From: Tissierellia bacterium | GTDB taxonomy: Bacteria > Bacillota > Clostridia > Tissierellales > Sedimentibacteraceae | NCBI GenBank assembly: GCA_028709465.1 | Contig: JAQVWY010000003.1 | Location: 1 to 64,000 of the forward strand | Length of the DNA stretch: 64,000 nt | Direction of reading: 5' to 3' | Shown here: positions 16,629-25,666 of the stretch, one piece after another | How the letters are laid out: every line of letters starts with the position of its first letter | Position numbering within the stretch: position 1 is the first letter of the stretch | Notes under the pieces: model-generated | The model's database searches: none | What the model was told of the DNA's origin: nothing | The model's input: the letters and a program-made list of their open reading frames with translations, nothing else | Program-made: the position numbers and the translations under genes

Positions 16629-16655
16629 ATATCGGCAGATTTACAAAAAATATTA
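16629..16655 (-). promoter_or_regulatory. Sigma-28 (SigD-type) promoter of the late flagellar operon
   Basis: The minus strand reads TAAT, 15 bases, GCCGATAT. This matches the sigma-28 consensus (TAAA-N15-GCCGATAW) except for one base of the -35 tetramer. It lies about 32 bases before the GTG of the first cheW and fits the late-class content (cheW, flgM, flgK, flgL, fliW, csrA). Confidence 0.68.
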
Positions 16656-16666
16656 GTCTATTATTT

Positions 16667-17476
16667 TTATTTTTTGTTTTCTTTTCTTATACCAATCATT
16701 ATTGCTTCTAATACTCCCCCGCCTATGGCACGGGCTTTATCTGAAATTGTAAAGCAATTATTTATTTCATCAAGTCTAGGATCTATATCTCCAACTTTTA
16801 ATTTATTAGTAACATGGGTTTTGTTTCTAATTAATCCCCTTATAATTCCATGAATCTTTGCATATATAGGTTCTTCATTAACAATTGCAACAATATCACC
16901 CTTATTTACCCTATCGCCAATATTGTATTTAGATATAAAAATTCCTTCGCATGGAGCATAAAGAACTCTCTCAAATGTGAGACCTGAAATATCACCTGGA
17001 TTACCTGTATTTGATTCAGCGTAACCTTTGAATATAAGTTTTCCTAAATTATGCCCCCTATTGCTTTCTATTACAATATCTACATCTTTACCAGCTTCAA
17101 AGCCTGGTCCTATTCCAATAGTTATAGGTGCCAAATCTTTTTTCATACCTAAATTTTTTTTCGCAATTATAGCATCTATAACAGCAATTGGTTTTAATAC
17201 ACTTATATATGAACCAACTGGATCTACAATAACAGGGACACTATTTTCAGCCCATGCTTTATGTATTTCATCTAAATCATTGACTAATACTGCTGTTGTA
17301 TCTTCAACAGTCATTTTTCCATTAAATACAGCTTCAGAAAAACAAACTGTTCTTCTTATAGAAGTTGGATTATTTATTTCTAAAACTAATACATTAAAAC
17401 CTGATCTATGTAATTTTTGAATAATACCTGATGCTACATCTCCTCCACTTTTAACAATTATTGTTTCCTTGCTCAT
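16667..17476 (-). CDS. yqeB: YqeB, selenium-dependent molybdenum hydroxylase accessory protein
   Basis: This 269-residue protein matches the EF2563/YqeB maturation family. Blocks are IIVKSGGDVASGIIQKLHRS at the N-terminus, NPTSIRRTVCFSEAV, and the biotinyl/lipoyl-like segment CEGIFISKYNIGDRV. The C-terminus is KARAIGGGVLEAIM. The family co-occurs with selD and Se-dependent xanthine or nicotinate dehydrogenases and is thought to help make the labile Se-Mo cofactor. Its ATG overlaps the mocA stop (4 bases), and it is the last gene of the purine cluster. Confidence 0.92.
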   Translation of the reverse strand: MSKETIIVKSGGDVASGIIQKLHRSGFNVLVLEINNPTSIRRTVCFSEAVFNGKMTVEDTTAVLVNDLDEIHKAWAENSVPVIVDPVGSYISVLKPIAVIDAIIAKKNLGMKKDLAPITIGIGPGFEAGKDVDIVIESNRGHNLGKLIFKGYAESNTGNPGDISGLTFERVLYAPCEGIFISKYNIGDRVNKGDIVAIVNEEPIYAKIHGIIRGLIRNKTHVTNKLKVGDIDPRLDEINNCFTISDKARAIGGGVLEAIMIGIRKENKK

Positions 17477-18060
17477 GATTGCACCTTCATTTCTATAGCT
17501 TTTTTATAATCATCTAACGTATCAATATCAAAAAATTCATCTTCATTTTGTAGTGTAACCTTTATTACTTTTTCAGCATTATTTCTAATTACAAACCTTC
17601 CCCCTTGATCTCCCTCTATAACCATTAAATCTTTTTTAAAATATGATGGAAAAATTACTGGATTTTTATTACTCCCATTAATTAGCGGAATAATTATTTT
17701 ATCAGGATTTTTATTAAAAGCATCACATAGATGTAATATTGTACTAACTTTAATAAATGGTTGGTCAGCTACGAAAAACATAAATCCATCACATTGGCTA
17801 GAATTTTCTAATGCTAATTTAATTGAAAAACTTTGGCCTAAATATGAATAGTTATTTTTTACAGTTTTAAACCCGGAAACAATAGATTCTTTTATAATTT
17901 CTTCATCATTAGCTACTAATATTACTTCATTAAAATTACATTGTCTAATTGTCAATAATATATATTGGTAAATTTTCTTTTTATTAATTTTAAGATGAAG
18001 CTTATCTTTAGTCATTCTTTTGGATAAGCCTGATGCCATTATTATTGCGTTAATTTTCAT
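17473..18060 (-). CDS. mocA: MocA/YgfJ-type molybdenum cofactor nucleotidyltransferase
   Basis: This 195-residue protein is a nucleotidyltransferase of the GT-A fold: IIMASGLSKRMTKDKLHLKI at the N-terminus (the GLSKRM loop), MFFVADQPFI as the metal-binding region, and GDQGGRFVIRNN near the end. MocA-type enzymes add CMP or a related nucleotide to molybdopterin for hydroxylases of the xanthine dehydrogenase family. The location between yqeC and yqeB, next to a Se-dependent xanthine dehydrogenase, supports this role. It overlaps yqeC by 11 bases and yqeB by 4. Confidence 0.88.
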   Translation of the reverse strand: MKINAIIMASGLSKRMTKDKLHLKINKKKIYQYILLTIRQCNFNEVILVANDEEIIKESIVSGFKTVKNNYSYLGQSFSIKLALENSSQCDGFMFFVADQPFIKVSTILHLCDAFNKNPDKIIIPLINGSNKNPVIFPSYFKKDLMVIEGDQGGRFVIRNNAEKVIKVTLQNEDEFFDIDTLDDYKKAIEMKVQS

Positions 18061-18793
18061 AATAGTTTCCCTTTTTTATAGAGCCATAACATATTTTAAA
18101 ATTATATGGATATCCTATGACATTTTTCTCTAAATAGTCAGAAAGATTCATAGCTTTAATTTTATCTTCTTCTGTATCTACTTTATTTAAATATAAGTAT
18201 AACTCACCCATGGAATTTTTAAATATCCCCGATGCTTTTGAACAAATTCTTCCTATAATTTCAAAATTAATGTAATCTGCATTATCTGTTAACTTCATAA
18301 ATTCTTCGTATCCATATATGAAATCTCTGTTAACTTTTTTATCTAAATTATCTATTGGAATTATGCCTATAGTTTTGTTAGTTTTGTTGAGGATACAAGG
18401 TTCGTAAGACTTCCAACCCTTTAGAGACATTTTTTTTGAACCATCAGATTCAATTAATACGACATCAAAATCCTTATAAATATTATTTAAATCATTATTA
18501 TCTATTCCTATTAATTTATTACTATCTTTATTAATAGATTTAGAAATAACTGTTACAGCATTATTAACAAATAATTTATTTTTAAAATAGCTTTTTAAAT
18601 CTGTATATAAATAATCACAATCATTGTAATTTGGTTTATAAATTTTAGTGCTTGTTGTTACCAATACATTGTAATTTTTTTTAAGGCTATTAGCTAACAT
18701 AAATAATAATGAAGTTTTACCTCCACTTCCAACAATAGAAATAATATCACCTTTTTTAATATTAAATATATTTTCTAACTTTTTAATATGCAT
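18050..18793 (-). CDS. yqeC: YqeC, putative selenium-dependent hydroxylase accessory protein
   Basis: This 247-residue protein of the YqeC family (selenium cofactor biosynthesis, TIGR03172-like) carries a P-loop VGSGGKTS at residues 21-28, followed by LLFMLANSLKK and VLVTTSTKIYKP. Further on are DVVLIESDGSKKMSLKGWKS and the PYEPCI-like segment. It is a predicted nucleotide-binding factor for Se-Mo enzyme maturation. It is separated from the xanthine dehydrogenase gene upstream by a hairpin terminator, so the three accessory genes may be transcribed at a lower level. Confidence 0.9.
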   Translation of the reverse strand: MHIKKLENIFNIKKGDIISIVGSGGKTSLLFMLANSLKKNYNVLVTTSTKIYKPNYNDCDYLYTDLKSYFKNKLFVNNAVTVISKSINKDSNKLIGIDNNDLNNIYKDFDVVLIESDGSKKMSLKGWKSYEPCILNKTNKTIGIIPIDNLDKKVNRDFIYGYEEFMKLTDNADYINFEIIGRICSKASGIFKNSMGELYLYLNKVDTEEDKIKAMNLSDYLEKNVIGYPYNFKICYGSIKKGNYYEN

Positions 18794-18837
18794 AGCATCA
18801 CCACTTTAATTCTGTGAATATTGTTGTATATACAATA

Positions 18838-18873
18838 ACAAAAATAGGTTATAACTGTCAATTACAACCTATT
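18838..18873 (-). terminator. Terminator between xanthine dehydrogenase and yqeC
   Basis: Minus-strand arms AATAGGTTGTAA and TTATAACCTATT (12 pairs with one G-U) around loop TTGACAG are followed by TTTTTG. It lies inside the cluster and so may be a read-through or attenuation point. Confidence 0.72.
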
Positions 18874-18895
18874 ATAATATATTTATTTACTTGTT

Positions 18896-21457
18896 TTATT
18901 TATAAGCTGTATCCTGTAATGGTAAAGAAACTCTAAATTTTCCATCTTTTTTAAAATATGCATTTTGGACAGCTGCAGCAGCAGGTATCGCGGCAATCTC
19001 ACCTATTCCTTTTGCTCCATAAGCCAAGTCATACTTATTTTTCTCCACTAATATTGTTTTTATAGAAGGTGATTGAACTGATTTAAATAAACCTAATGTA
19101 CCAAATTTAACTTGAGGAACACCGTCTTTAAGAGGGAAATCTTCAGTTAAACCATAGCCTAAACTCATTATAACCCCTCCATCTACTTGACCTGTTGTTG
19201 CTATAGGATTAATAGCACGACCTATATCATGAGCTGCTATAACACGATCTATTATACCATTTTCATTTAATATTACTACTTGTGTAGCATATCCGTAAGA
19301 GACATGACTAATAGGATTTGGTTTATCAGAACCAATTGGATCTGATTCGAAGCTATATTCTCCAGCAAATAATTGACCATTTAATTTATCTAAAGTATTA
19401 TTCTTCAATGCTTCCTTTAGCTTAAGAGCAGCTATTTTTGCAGCTTCTCCCGTAAATACTGTCTGTCTTGAAGCAGTTGTTGTACCTGAATTAGGTGTAT
19501 ATTTAGTATCAGGAAGTTCAACTGAAACTTGATCTGAATTTAATCCGGTAGTTTCACATACAACTTGATAAACTACTGTTTGTAATCCTTGACCAATTCC
19601 AGCAGCACTAGTTCTAATTTTTGCAATACCATTATCAATATAGATATTACACCTTCCTATATCTGGTACACCCACTCCTAATCCTGCATTTTTCATTGCC
19701 GATGCAATACCAACATATTTATTTGCAGAATTATAAGCTTCCTCATATGCATCCTTTACTGCTTCTAAGGTTTCAACAAAAGCCGTTCCTTCATCTGCTA
19801 TTTGTCCATTAGGCAAAATTTCTCCTGGCTTAATAGCATTTATATATCTTATTTCCCATGGTGATATTTCAATCTTCTCTGCTAAATCATTTAAAGAACA
19901 TTCCATTGCAAAATTTGACTGACTTACTCCAAAACCTCTAAATGCTCCACCTGGTGGATTATTTGTATAATATGCTCTACCCTCAATATCAATATTATGA
20001 TAATTATATGGTCCCGCCGCATGAGTACAAGCTCTTTGAAGAACAGGACCTCCTAATGATGCATATGCTCCAGTATCAGATATAATTCTAGCTTTCATAC
20101 CAAGTAATTTACCTTTCTTATCACATCCGACCTTCATATAAATATTCATAGTATGTCTTTTTGGATGAATATTTATGCTCTCCTGTCTAGAAAGTAATAC
20201 TTTCACAGGTCTTTTGGTTAAATATGCTAATAGACCGGCATGGTGCTGAACGCTCATATCCTCTTTTCCTCCAAAACCACCGCCAACATAAGCGCTTTGT
20301 ATTCTAACCTTACCTTCTTCAAATCCTAACATTTTTGTTATTTCTCTATATTCATCATATATACCTTGACCACTTGTTATTACCTTGATGCCGCCATCTT
20401 CAGGCATACCGATGGCACATTCTGGTTCAAGAAAAGCATGTTCAGTAAAAGGAGTAGTATAAGTATTTTCTGAAATATAAGCTGATTCTTCAAAAGCTTT
20501 TTCAACATCTCCTCTTCTCAAAGTTTGTAATGATAATAAATTACCATCACTATGAATTAAAGGAGCATCTTCTTTAGCTGCATCTTCGGGACTTGTTATT
20601 GGTTCTAATTTTTCATAATCTATTTCTACTAATTTTATTGCTTCTTCTAGCTTTTCTTTACTTTCTGCTACAACTAAACAAATAGCATCTCCTATATATC
20701 TAGTTTCCTCTCCAACTTTAATCATTACAGGCCAATCTTGTTTAAGATGACCTATATATCTATCTCCAGGTATATCTTCAGCAGTATAAACACCAATAAC
20801 TCCATCTAATTTCAATGCCTTTTCTTTATTTATAGATAATACCTTACACCTTGCATAAGGAGGTCTAATTGCTTTACCATAAACCATTCCTTCAAAAACC
20901 ATATCATCAACATATTTTGCAATACCTAATGCCTTAGCTTTTGAATCTATTCTTGGCACATCCTCACCAACCCTAACTTTACTAGCAAGTGAAGGTACCT
21001 CTTCATTATTTCTTAACATTTTTGCAGATAATAGAATTGCTTCTTCAATTTTTGCATATCCAGTACATCTGCATATATTATTTTTAATGGCTTTTTTAAC
21101 ATCTTCTTTTGTTGGATTATTATTTAGATCAATTAATGCCTTTGCACAAATAATCATACCAGGGATACAAAAACCACATTGAACAGCCCCGCATTTTGCA
21201 AATGCATAACTATAAACATCTTTTTCTCTATCTGATAAACCCTCAACAGTTATTATTTTTTTACCTTCAAATCTAGATACTTTCATAACACAGGATTTTA
21301 TAACTTTCCCATCGACAATTATTGAACAAGCACCACATGCTCCCTCTTTACATCCATTTTTAACAGAAGTGAGACTTAAATCTTCTCTTAAGTAATCCAT
21401 TAAGTTTTTGTCTTTTTCAACTTCATAAATATTGTTATTTATATTTAATGAATACAT
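18896..21457 (-). CDS. Selenium-dependent xanthine dehydrogenase (fused FeS-Mo subunit)
   Basis: This 853-residue protein is a fusion of the small ferredoxin-type subunit with the molybdopterin subunit. The plant-type 2Fe-2S cluster ligands are Cys36, Cys41, Cys44 and Cys56. The second 2Fe-2S domain has Cys94, Cys97, Cys129 and Cys131 (ICRCTGY). The Mo domain starts near residue 165 and shows VGGGFGGKEDMS, GGAFRGFGVSQSNFA, GIGQGLQTVV and KGIGEIAAIPAA. The architecture matches TIGR03311-type enzymes that hydroxylate xanthine or related purines with a labile Se cofactor. There is no separate FAD subunit nearby, so the electron partner is unclear; the neighbouring YgfK-like protein is a candidate. 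Confidence 0.92.
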   Translation of the reverse strand: MYSLNINNNIYEVEKDKNLMDYLREDLSLTSVKNGCKEGACGACSIIVDGKVIKSCVMKVSRFEGKKIITVEGLSDREKDVYSYAFAKCGAVQCGFCIPGMIICAKALIDLNNNPTKEDVKKAIKNNICRCTGYAKIEEAILLSAKMLRNNEEVPSLASKVRVGEDVPRIDSKAKALGIAKYVDDMVFEGMVYGKAIRPPYARCKVLSINKEKALKLDGVIGVYTAEDIPGDRYIGHLKQDWPVMIKVGEETRYIGDAICLVVAESKEKLEEAIKLVEIDYEKLEPITSPEDAAKEDAPLIHSDGNLLSLQTLRRGDVEKAFEESAYISENTYTTPFTEHAFLEPECAIGMPEDGGIKVITSGQGIYDEYREITKMLGFEEGKVRIQSAYVGGGFGGKEDMSVQHHAGLLAYLTKRPVKVLLSRQESINIHPKRHTMNIYMKVGCDKKGKLLGMKARIISDTGAYASLGGPVLQRACTHAAGPYNYHNIDIEGRAYYTNNPPGGAFRGFGVSQSNFAMECSLNDLAEKIEISPWEIRYINAIKPGEILPNGQIADEGTAFVETLEAVKDAYEEAYNSANKYVGIASAMKNAGLGVGVPDIGRCNIYIDNGIAKIRTSAAGIGQGLQTVVYQVVCETTGLNSDQVSVELPDTKYTPNSGTTTASRQTVFTGEAAKIAALKLKEALKNNTLDKLNGQLFAGEYSFESDPIGSDKPNPISHVSYGYATQVVILNENGIIDRVIAAHDIGRAINPIATTGQVDGGVIMSLGYGLTEDFPLKDGVPQVKFGTLGLFKSVQSPSIKTILVEKNKYDLAYGAKGIGEIAAIPAAAAVQNAYFKKDGKFRVSLPLQDTAYK

Positions 21458-21458
21458 A

Positions 21459-22832
21459 TTATTCTCCTTTTCTTTCTCTTTTTAAGAATATGCCACTTCC
21501 TTGTTTACTTAGTAATTTATCATTATTAACTATAATATTCCCTCTTTGAATAATAGTTTCAACAACATAATCTACTATAAAACCTTCATAAGGAGTATAG
21601 TCAACTGCACTATGCCTATTCTCAAATTTAATAGTTTTATTATATTTTTTGATTATGATTATGTCAGCATGTGCTCCAATTTGTATATCTCCTTTATCAG
21701 GATATAGACCAAATATTTTTGCAGGATTAGTACATAATTTGTCAACTAAATTATTGACAGAAATACCTCTTTTTATTCCCTCTGATAAGGTTAATTCAAC
21801 TCTCTCCTCGACTCCTGGTGATCCTCCTGGTGAAATTTTAAAGTCATTTATTCCTTTAAACTTATCCTTTATTAAGAATGGACAATGATCTGTAGCAATT
21901 ACATCTACTTGATTTTTTTCTATTCCATTCCATAATGCCTCTAAATTTTCTTTCTTTCTTAAAGGTGGAGACATAATATATTTTAAACCGCCATTATTTT
22001 CTTCTTCATATCTTTCTTGAGTCAATGTTAAATACTGAACACATGTTTCACAATAAATATTTTTGGCCCCTCTTTTTCTAGCAGAAATAATTTCATCCAA
22101 TCCTTTCTTAGTAGATACATGTACAAAATAAAGATGTGGATATCCTGCTATTTCACTTAAATAAATCATTCTATTTATAGCTTCAGCCTCTGAAGAATCT
22201 GGTCTGCTATATGCATGATATATGGGCCTTGATTTTCCTTGTTCACTGTAATATTGTCTTAAAAATTGTATTGCTCCATGATTTTCTGCATGTACTGCTA
22301 TAACAGCACCTAATTTTTTTGCTTCAAATAATATTCCCAGAATTTCTTCATCTTGCAGCATATTATCGTATGTCATATATAATTTAAAACTCGTAATACC
22401 TTCATTAAGAAGATTTTTTATTTCGCTTAAAATGTTTCTATTAACATGCTGAAATACACCATGAAAGCTATAATCTATTATCGATTTGTCATGAGCTAAT
22501 TTATGATATTGATCTATTTGATATTGGAGATTGCAGTTCTTTGGACCAAATCCAATATGGTCAACGATAGTCGTTGTCCCTCCATAAGCGGCTGCTACTG
22601 TCCCTGTATAAAAATTATCCACAACTCTATAATTTCCTAAATCTAAATCCATATGAGTATGAACATCTATGCCACCAGGCATTAAATACTTGTTGCTAGC
22701 ATCAATTATTTCATGGCTATAAGAATTTAAATTAGTACCAATTTCCTTTATCTTTTCATTTTCAATCAAAATATCAGCCTGATAACTTTTATTACTTGTA
22801 TTGATTACACCATTTTTAATTAAAAGCCCCAT
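21459..22832 (-). CDS. hydA: D-hydantoinase / dihydropyrimidinase
   Basis: This 457-residue cyclic amidohydrolase has a complete binuclear metal set: His58 and His60 (DVHTH), carbamylated Lys150 (TSFKLYMTY), His181, His238 and Asp315 (ATDHCPF). Enzymes of this family open hydantoin or dihydropyrimidine rings. In this cluster type the substrate is probably a purine-derived ring. It ends one base before the xanthine dehydrogenase start region, and AGGAGG precedes its ATG. A terminator-like hairpin lies directly upstream. Confidence 0.92.
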   Translation of the reverse strand: MGLLIKNGVINTSNKSYQADILIENEKIKEIGTNLNSYSHEIIDASNKYLMPGGIDVHTHMDLDLGNYRVVDNFYTGTVAAAYGGTTTIVDHIGFGPKNCNLQYQIDQYHKLAHDKSIIDYSFHGVFQHVNRNILSEIKNLLNEGITSFKLYMTYDNMLQDEEILGILFEAKKLGAVIAVHAENHGAIQFLRQYYSEQGKSRPIYHAYSRPDSSEAEAINRMIYLSEIAGYPHLYFVHVSTKKGLDEIISARKRGAKNIYCETCVQYLTLTQERYEEENNGGLKYIMSPPLRKKENLEALWNGIEKNQVDVIATDHCPFLIKDKFKGINDFKISPGGSPGVEERVELTLSEGIKRGISVNNLVDKLCTNPAKIFGLYPDKGDIQIGAHADIIIIKKYNKTIKFENRHSAVDYTPYEGFIVDYVVETIIQRGNIIVNNDKLLSKQGSGIFLKRERKGE

Positions 22833-22846
22833 AGCAGCCTCCTGTT

Positions 22847-22875
22847 AAAAAACAGTAGGGAATACATCCCTACTG
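22847..22875 (-). terminator. Hairpin terminator between purine permease and hydA
   Basis: Minus-strand stem CAGTAGGGA / TCCCTACTG (9 perfect pairs, arms 22867-22875 and 22853-22861) is followed by six Ts, ten bases before the hydA ribosome binding site. It is probably a partial terminator, since gene order suggests cotranscription. Confidence 0.75.
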
Positions 22876-22891
22876 ATTATCTTTATTTATT

Positions 22892-24256
22892 CTATTTTTT
22901 ATCTATTCTTTCTCTTTCAGCCTTTTCTTCTGCAATAGATTTCTTTGGCAATATAATATTTAAGAAAAATACTACTGTTGTAGCTAACACTACTGGTGAA
23001 CTAGCAAACACCATAGTAAACCAACCTGGTAAATATTGTAACCCTTGTGGTGGAATTTGAGTAATACCCATTCCTAATGCAATTCCAAGACCTACAATTG
23101 TTGAATTTCTAACTGACATTTCATCCTGAACAATAAGCTTCATGCCTGTCATTGTTATTTGTGCAAATACTGATATAGTAGCACCTCCAATAACACACTG
23201 TGGTATTGAAGTCATAACTGCTCCAAATTTAGGAACAAAACCTGCAACAAAAATCAATAATGCTGTAATTCTAAATACCTTTAGGCTTACAACTTTTGTC
23301 ATTGATACAATACCTACATTTTGACTATATGTAGCAGTTGGCAAAGCACCTAAAAACGAACCAATAATACTAACTACTCCATTAGCTTTTATACCACCTG
23401 ATAATTCGTCATCTGTAGCCTCTCTTTCCATTCCACCTACAGTGGTTCCTGATAAATCACCAACAGCTTGAACCGAATTAACAACATACATAATAGACAT
23501 GCTAATCACAGCTGCTAGAGGAAACTCTAGTTTATAAGGTAATAATGCAGGTAAATTAAACCAAGATGCTGAAACTATAGCATCAAAAGATACTATGTTC
23601 GCTATTAAACTAGCAATATATCCTACAACAATACCAATTAATATTGCCGCTAGTTTTATATAACCTTTCCCAAACATATTACATACTAATACTACTATTA
23701 GTGTTAAAATAGCTATACCCCAATACACTAATCCCCCATATCTAGGATCAGTATCTTTAAAACCACCTGCCATATAATTAACTGCAACTCTATATAAAGA
23801 TAATCCAATTGTAAAAACAACAGTGCCAGCTACCATAGGGGGAAAGAATCTCCTTATTCTTTTAATGAATATACCGACTATAAAAGCAGTTATACCCCCT
23901 ACTAACTGTGTACCTAATATAGTACCTATATTAAATTCTTTTCCTATAGCTAAAATAGTAGGAATGTAGGCAAAGCTAACTCCTATTATTACAGGAAGCC
24001 TTGCTCCTATACCAAATACTGGATATGTTTGTAACAGTGTACCTATAGCAGCTATAAACATGCTCGCTTGAACTAATGAAATTTGCTGGCTTGCATCTAA
24101 CCCTATTGCACCTGACAATACAAGGGCAGGCAAAACATTTCCAACAATCATTGCTAATAGATGTTGTAATGACATAGGCATTGCAGTTTTTAAACTTGGA
24201 TTCCCTTCTAGACTAAAAAGGGAATTATTTACTGTTTTATTATTATCTTTTCTCAT
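22892..24256 (-). CDS. Uracil-xanthine permease family (NCS2) purine transporter
   Basis: This membrane protein of about 454 residues has 12-14 predicted helices. NCS2 features are visible: AMPMSLQHLLAMIVGNVLPA at the N-terminus, FGIGARLPVIIGVSFAYIP, and the middle motif with GTTVGGMEREATDDEL. The segment ATYSQNVGIVSMTKVVSLKV is typical of xanthine/urate permeases. The frame opens 16 codons earlier, but AGGAGA precedes the ATG at 24254-24256. Substrate (xanthine, urate or both) is inferred from the cluster. Confidence 0.9.
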   Translation of the reverse strand: MRKDNNKTVNNSLFSLEGNPSLKTAMPMSLQHLLAMIVGNVLPALVLSGAIGLDASQQISLVQASMFIAAIGTLLQTYPVFGIGARLPVIIGVSFAYIPTILAIGKEFNIGTILGTQLVGGITAFIVGIFIKRIRRFFPPMVAGTVVFTIGLSLYRVAVNYMAGGFKDTDPRYGGLVYWGIAILTLIVVLVCNMFGKGYIKLAAILIGIVVGYIASLIANIVSFDAIVSASWFNLPALLPYKLEFPLAAVISMSIMYVVNSVQAVGDLSGTTVGGMEREATDDELSGGIKANGVVSIIGSFLGALPTATYSQNVGIVSMTKVVSLKVFRITALLIFVAGFVPKFGAVMTSIPQCVIGGATISVFAQITMTGMKLIVQDEMSVRNSTIVGLGIALGMGITQIPPQGLQYLPGWFTMVFASSPVVLATTVVFFLNIILPKKSIAEEKAERERIDKK

Positions 24257-24329
24257 TAATTTTCTCCTATTTCTTAAGTTTAAACAATAAAATTTCAACT
24301 GCAAATTTTCATAGATTCTAAAATGCTTT

Positions 24330-25655
24330 TTACATTAACGTCCAAATTTTTTTTACTCTTTCCCGAGATCTAGAAAATATTGCTTTAACATCTGCGGTTT
24401 GAATTTCTCTGTTTTTCATAATAAATTTACCATTAACCATTGTGTCATTTACCAGTCTTCCAGTCATACCAAATAAGGCATGACCAAACCAATTATCTTT
24501 ATTCATTGGTGTTAATGGGTCATAATCGATTGTAATTAAGTCAGCATATGCATCTTTACTTAACACACCTAGTTTCCTATTATAATATTGCCCAACTATT
24601 TTAGGATTATTATCAAATTGCATTACCTTAGTTTCTACAAATCCTACTGTTGGATCACATAAATGATGACTCTGCAAAATATTTGCTACTTTCATTGATT
24701 CAAACATGTCATTGGTATATGCATCAGTTCCAAGTCCAACTCTTAAATTTTGTTTTAACATTGAAACTATAGGAGGGCATCCTACTGCATTATTCATATT
24801 TGATTCTGGATTATGCACAACACTTGTATTTGTTTCTTTTAATATTTCTATCTCTCTTTGATTTGCATGTACACCATGAACAGCAATTGTCTGATCTCCT
24901 AATATTCCAAAATCATGTAACCTTTCAACAACCCTTTTTCCATACTTTTTTAATGAATCATATTCATCTTGGATTCCTTCAGCTACATGAATATGATAAC
25001 CATTAGATAAACCTTCCATAGATTCTTTAACCTTATATAAGGTTTCATTAGATAATGTAAAGGATGCATGAAGTCCAAACAGTGCTTTTATCATGTCGCT
25101 ATTATCATCTTTATCACATTCTTTAATAAATTTTATATTTTCATCTATTTCTCTATTTCTAATTTCTTTACCATCCCTATCAGAAACTTCATAGCAAAGT
25201 GAAGTTCTAATTCCTAATTGTTGTGCAGCTTCTCTAATTGTAAAAAGACTGTCAGTAACTGAATTAGGCCCTGAATGATGGTCTATTAATGTTGTAACAC
25301 CATTTTGAATTGATTCAATATATGTTGTTAATGCATTAAGTTTTACATCTTCTAATGTAAGCTTCCTATCTAAACTCCACCACATATTTTCTAAAACTTC
25401 AAAAAAGTTTGTAACGGGCTTTGATATAGACATACCTCTAGCGTATGCGCTGTATATATGACTATGAGCACATATCATTCCCGGCATTATTACTTTACCA
25501 CTTACATCCACTAATTCTTCATATGGATAAAATTTTTTTAAATCTTTAAAATTCCCTACATCTTTAATAATATTATCCTTAATTAATACTGCGCCATTCT
25601 CAAAAAAAGGTTTATTCAAATCATTAGTAATTAATATACCATTACCTATAATCAT
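24330..25655 (-). CDS. ssnA: Amidohydrolase SsnA (guanine deaminase-like)
   Basis: This 441-residue metal-dependent amidohydrolase matches SsnA (TIGR03314-type). It has the N-terminal composite domain, VIMPGMICAHSHIYSAYARG with His64 and His66, then GLHASFTLSN, HVAEGIQDEYDS, and the late metal Asp in VGLGTDAYTNDM. The family is related to guanine deaminase and chlorohydrolases, and it co-occurs with selenium-linked purine genes. The exact substrate is unproven. AAAGGAG precedes the ATG, and it follows arcC by 11 bases. Confidence 0.9.
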   Translation of the reverse strand: MIIGNGILITNDLNKPFFENGAVLIKDNIIKDVGNFKDLKKFYPYEELVDVSGKVIMPGMICAHSHIYSAYARGMSISKPVTNFFEVLENMWWSLDRKLTLEDVKLNALTTYIESIQNGVTTLIDHHSGPNSVTDSLFTIREAAQQLGIRTSLCYEVSDRDGKEIRNREIDENIKFIKECDKDDNSDMIKALFGLHASFTLSNETLYKVKESMEGLSNGYHIHVAEGIQDEYDSLKKYGKRVVERLHDFGILGDQTIAVHGVHANQREIEILKETNTSVVHNPESNMNNAVGCPPIVSMLKQNLRVGLGTDAYTNDMFESMKVANILQSHHLCDPTVGFVETKVMQFDNNPKIVGQYYNRKLGVLSKDAYADLITIDYDPLTPMNKDNWFGHALFGMTGRLVNDTMVNGKFIMKNREIQTADVKAIFSRSRERVKKIWTLM

Positions 25656-25666
25656 TTTTTACTCCT

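Noticed and set aside
18896..21457. Selenocysteine (in-frame UGA) in the selenium-dependent dehydrogenase
   Set aside because: The 853-codon frame is open without an internal UGA; enzymes of this class carry selenium in a labile cofactor, not as selenocysteine.
24257..24329. Purine riboswitch ahead of the NCS2 permease
   Set aside because: The gap is only about 70 bases, too short and without recognisable aptamer blocks.
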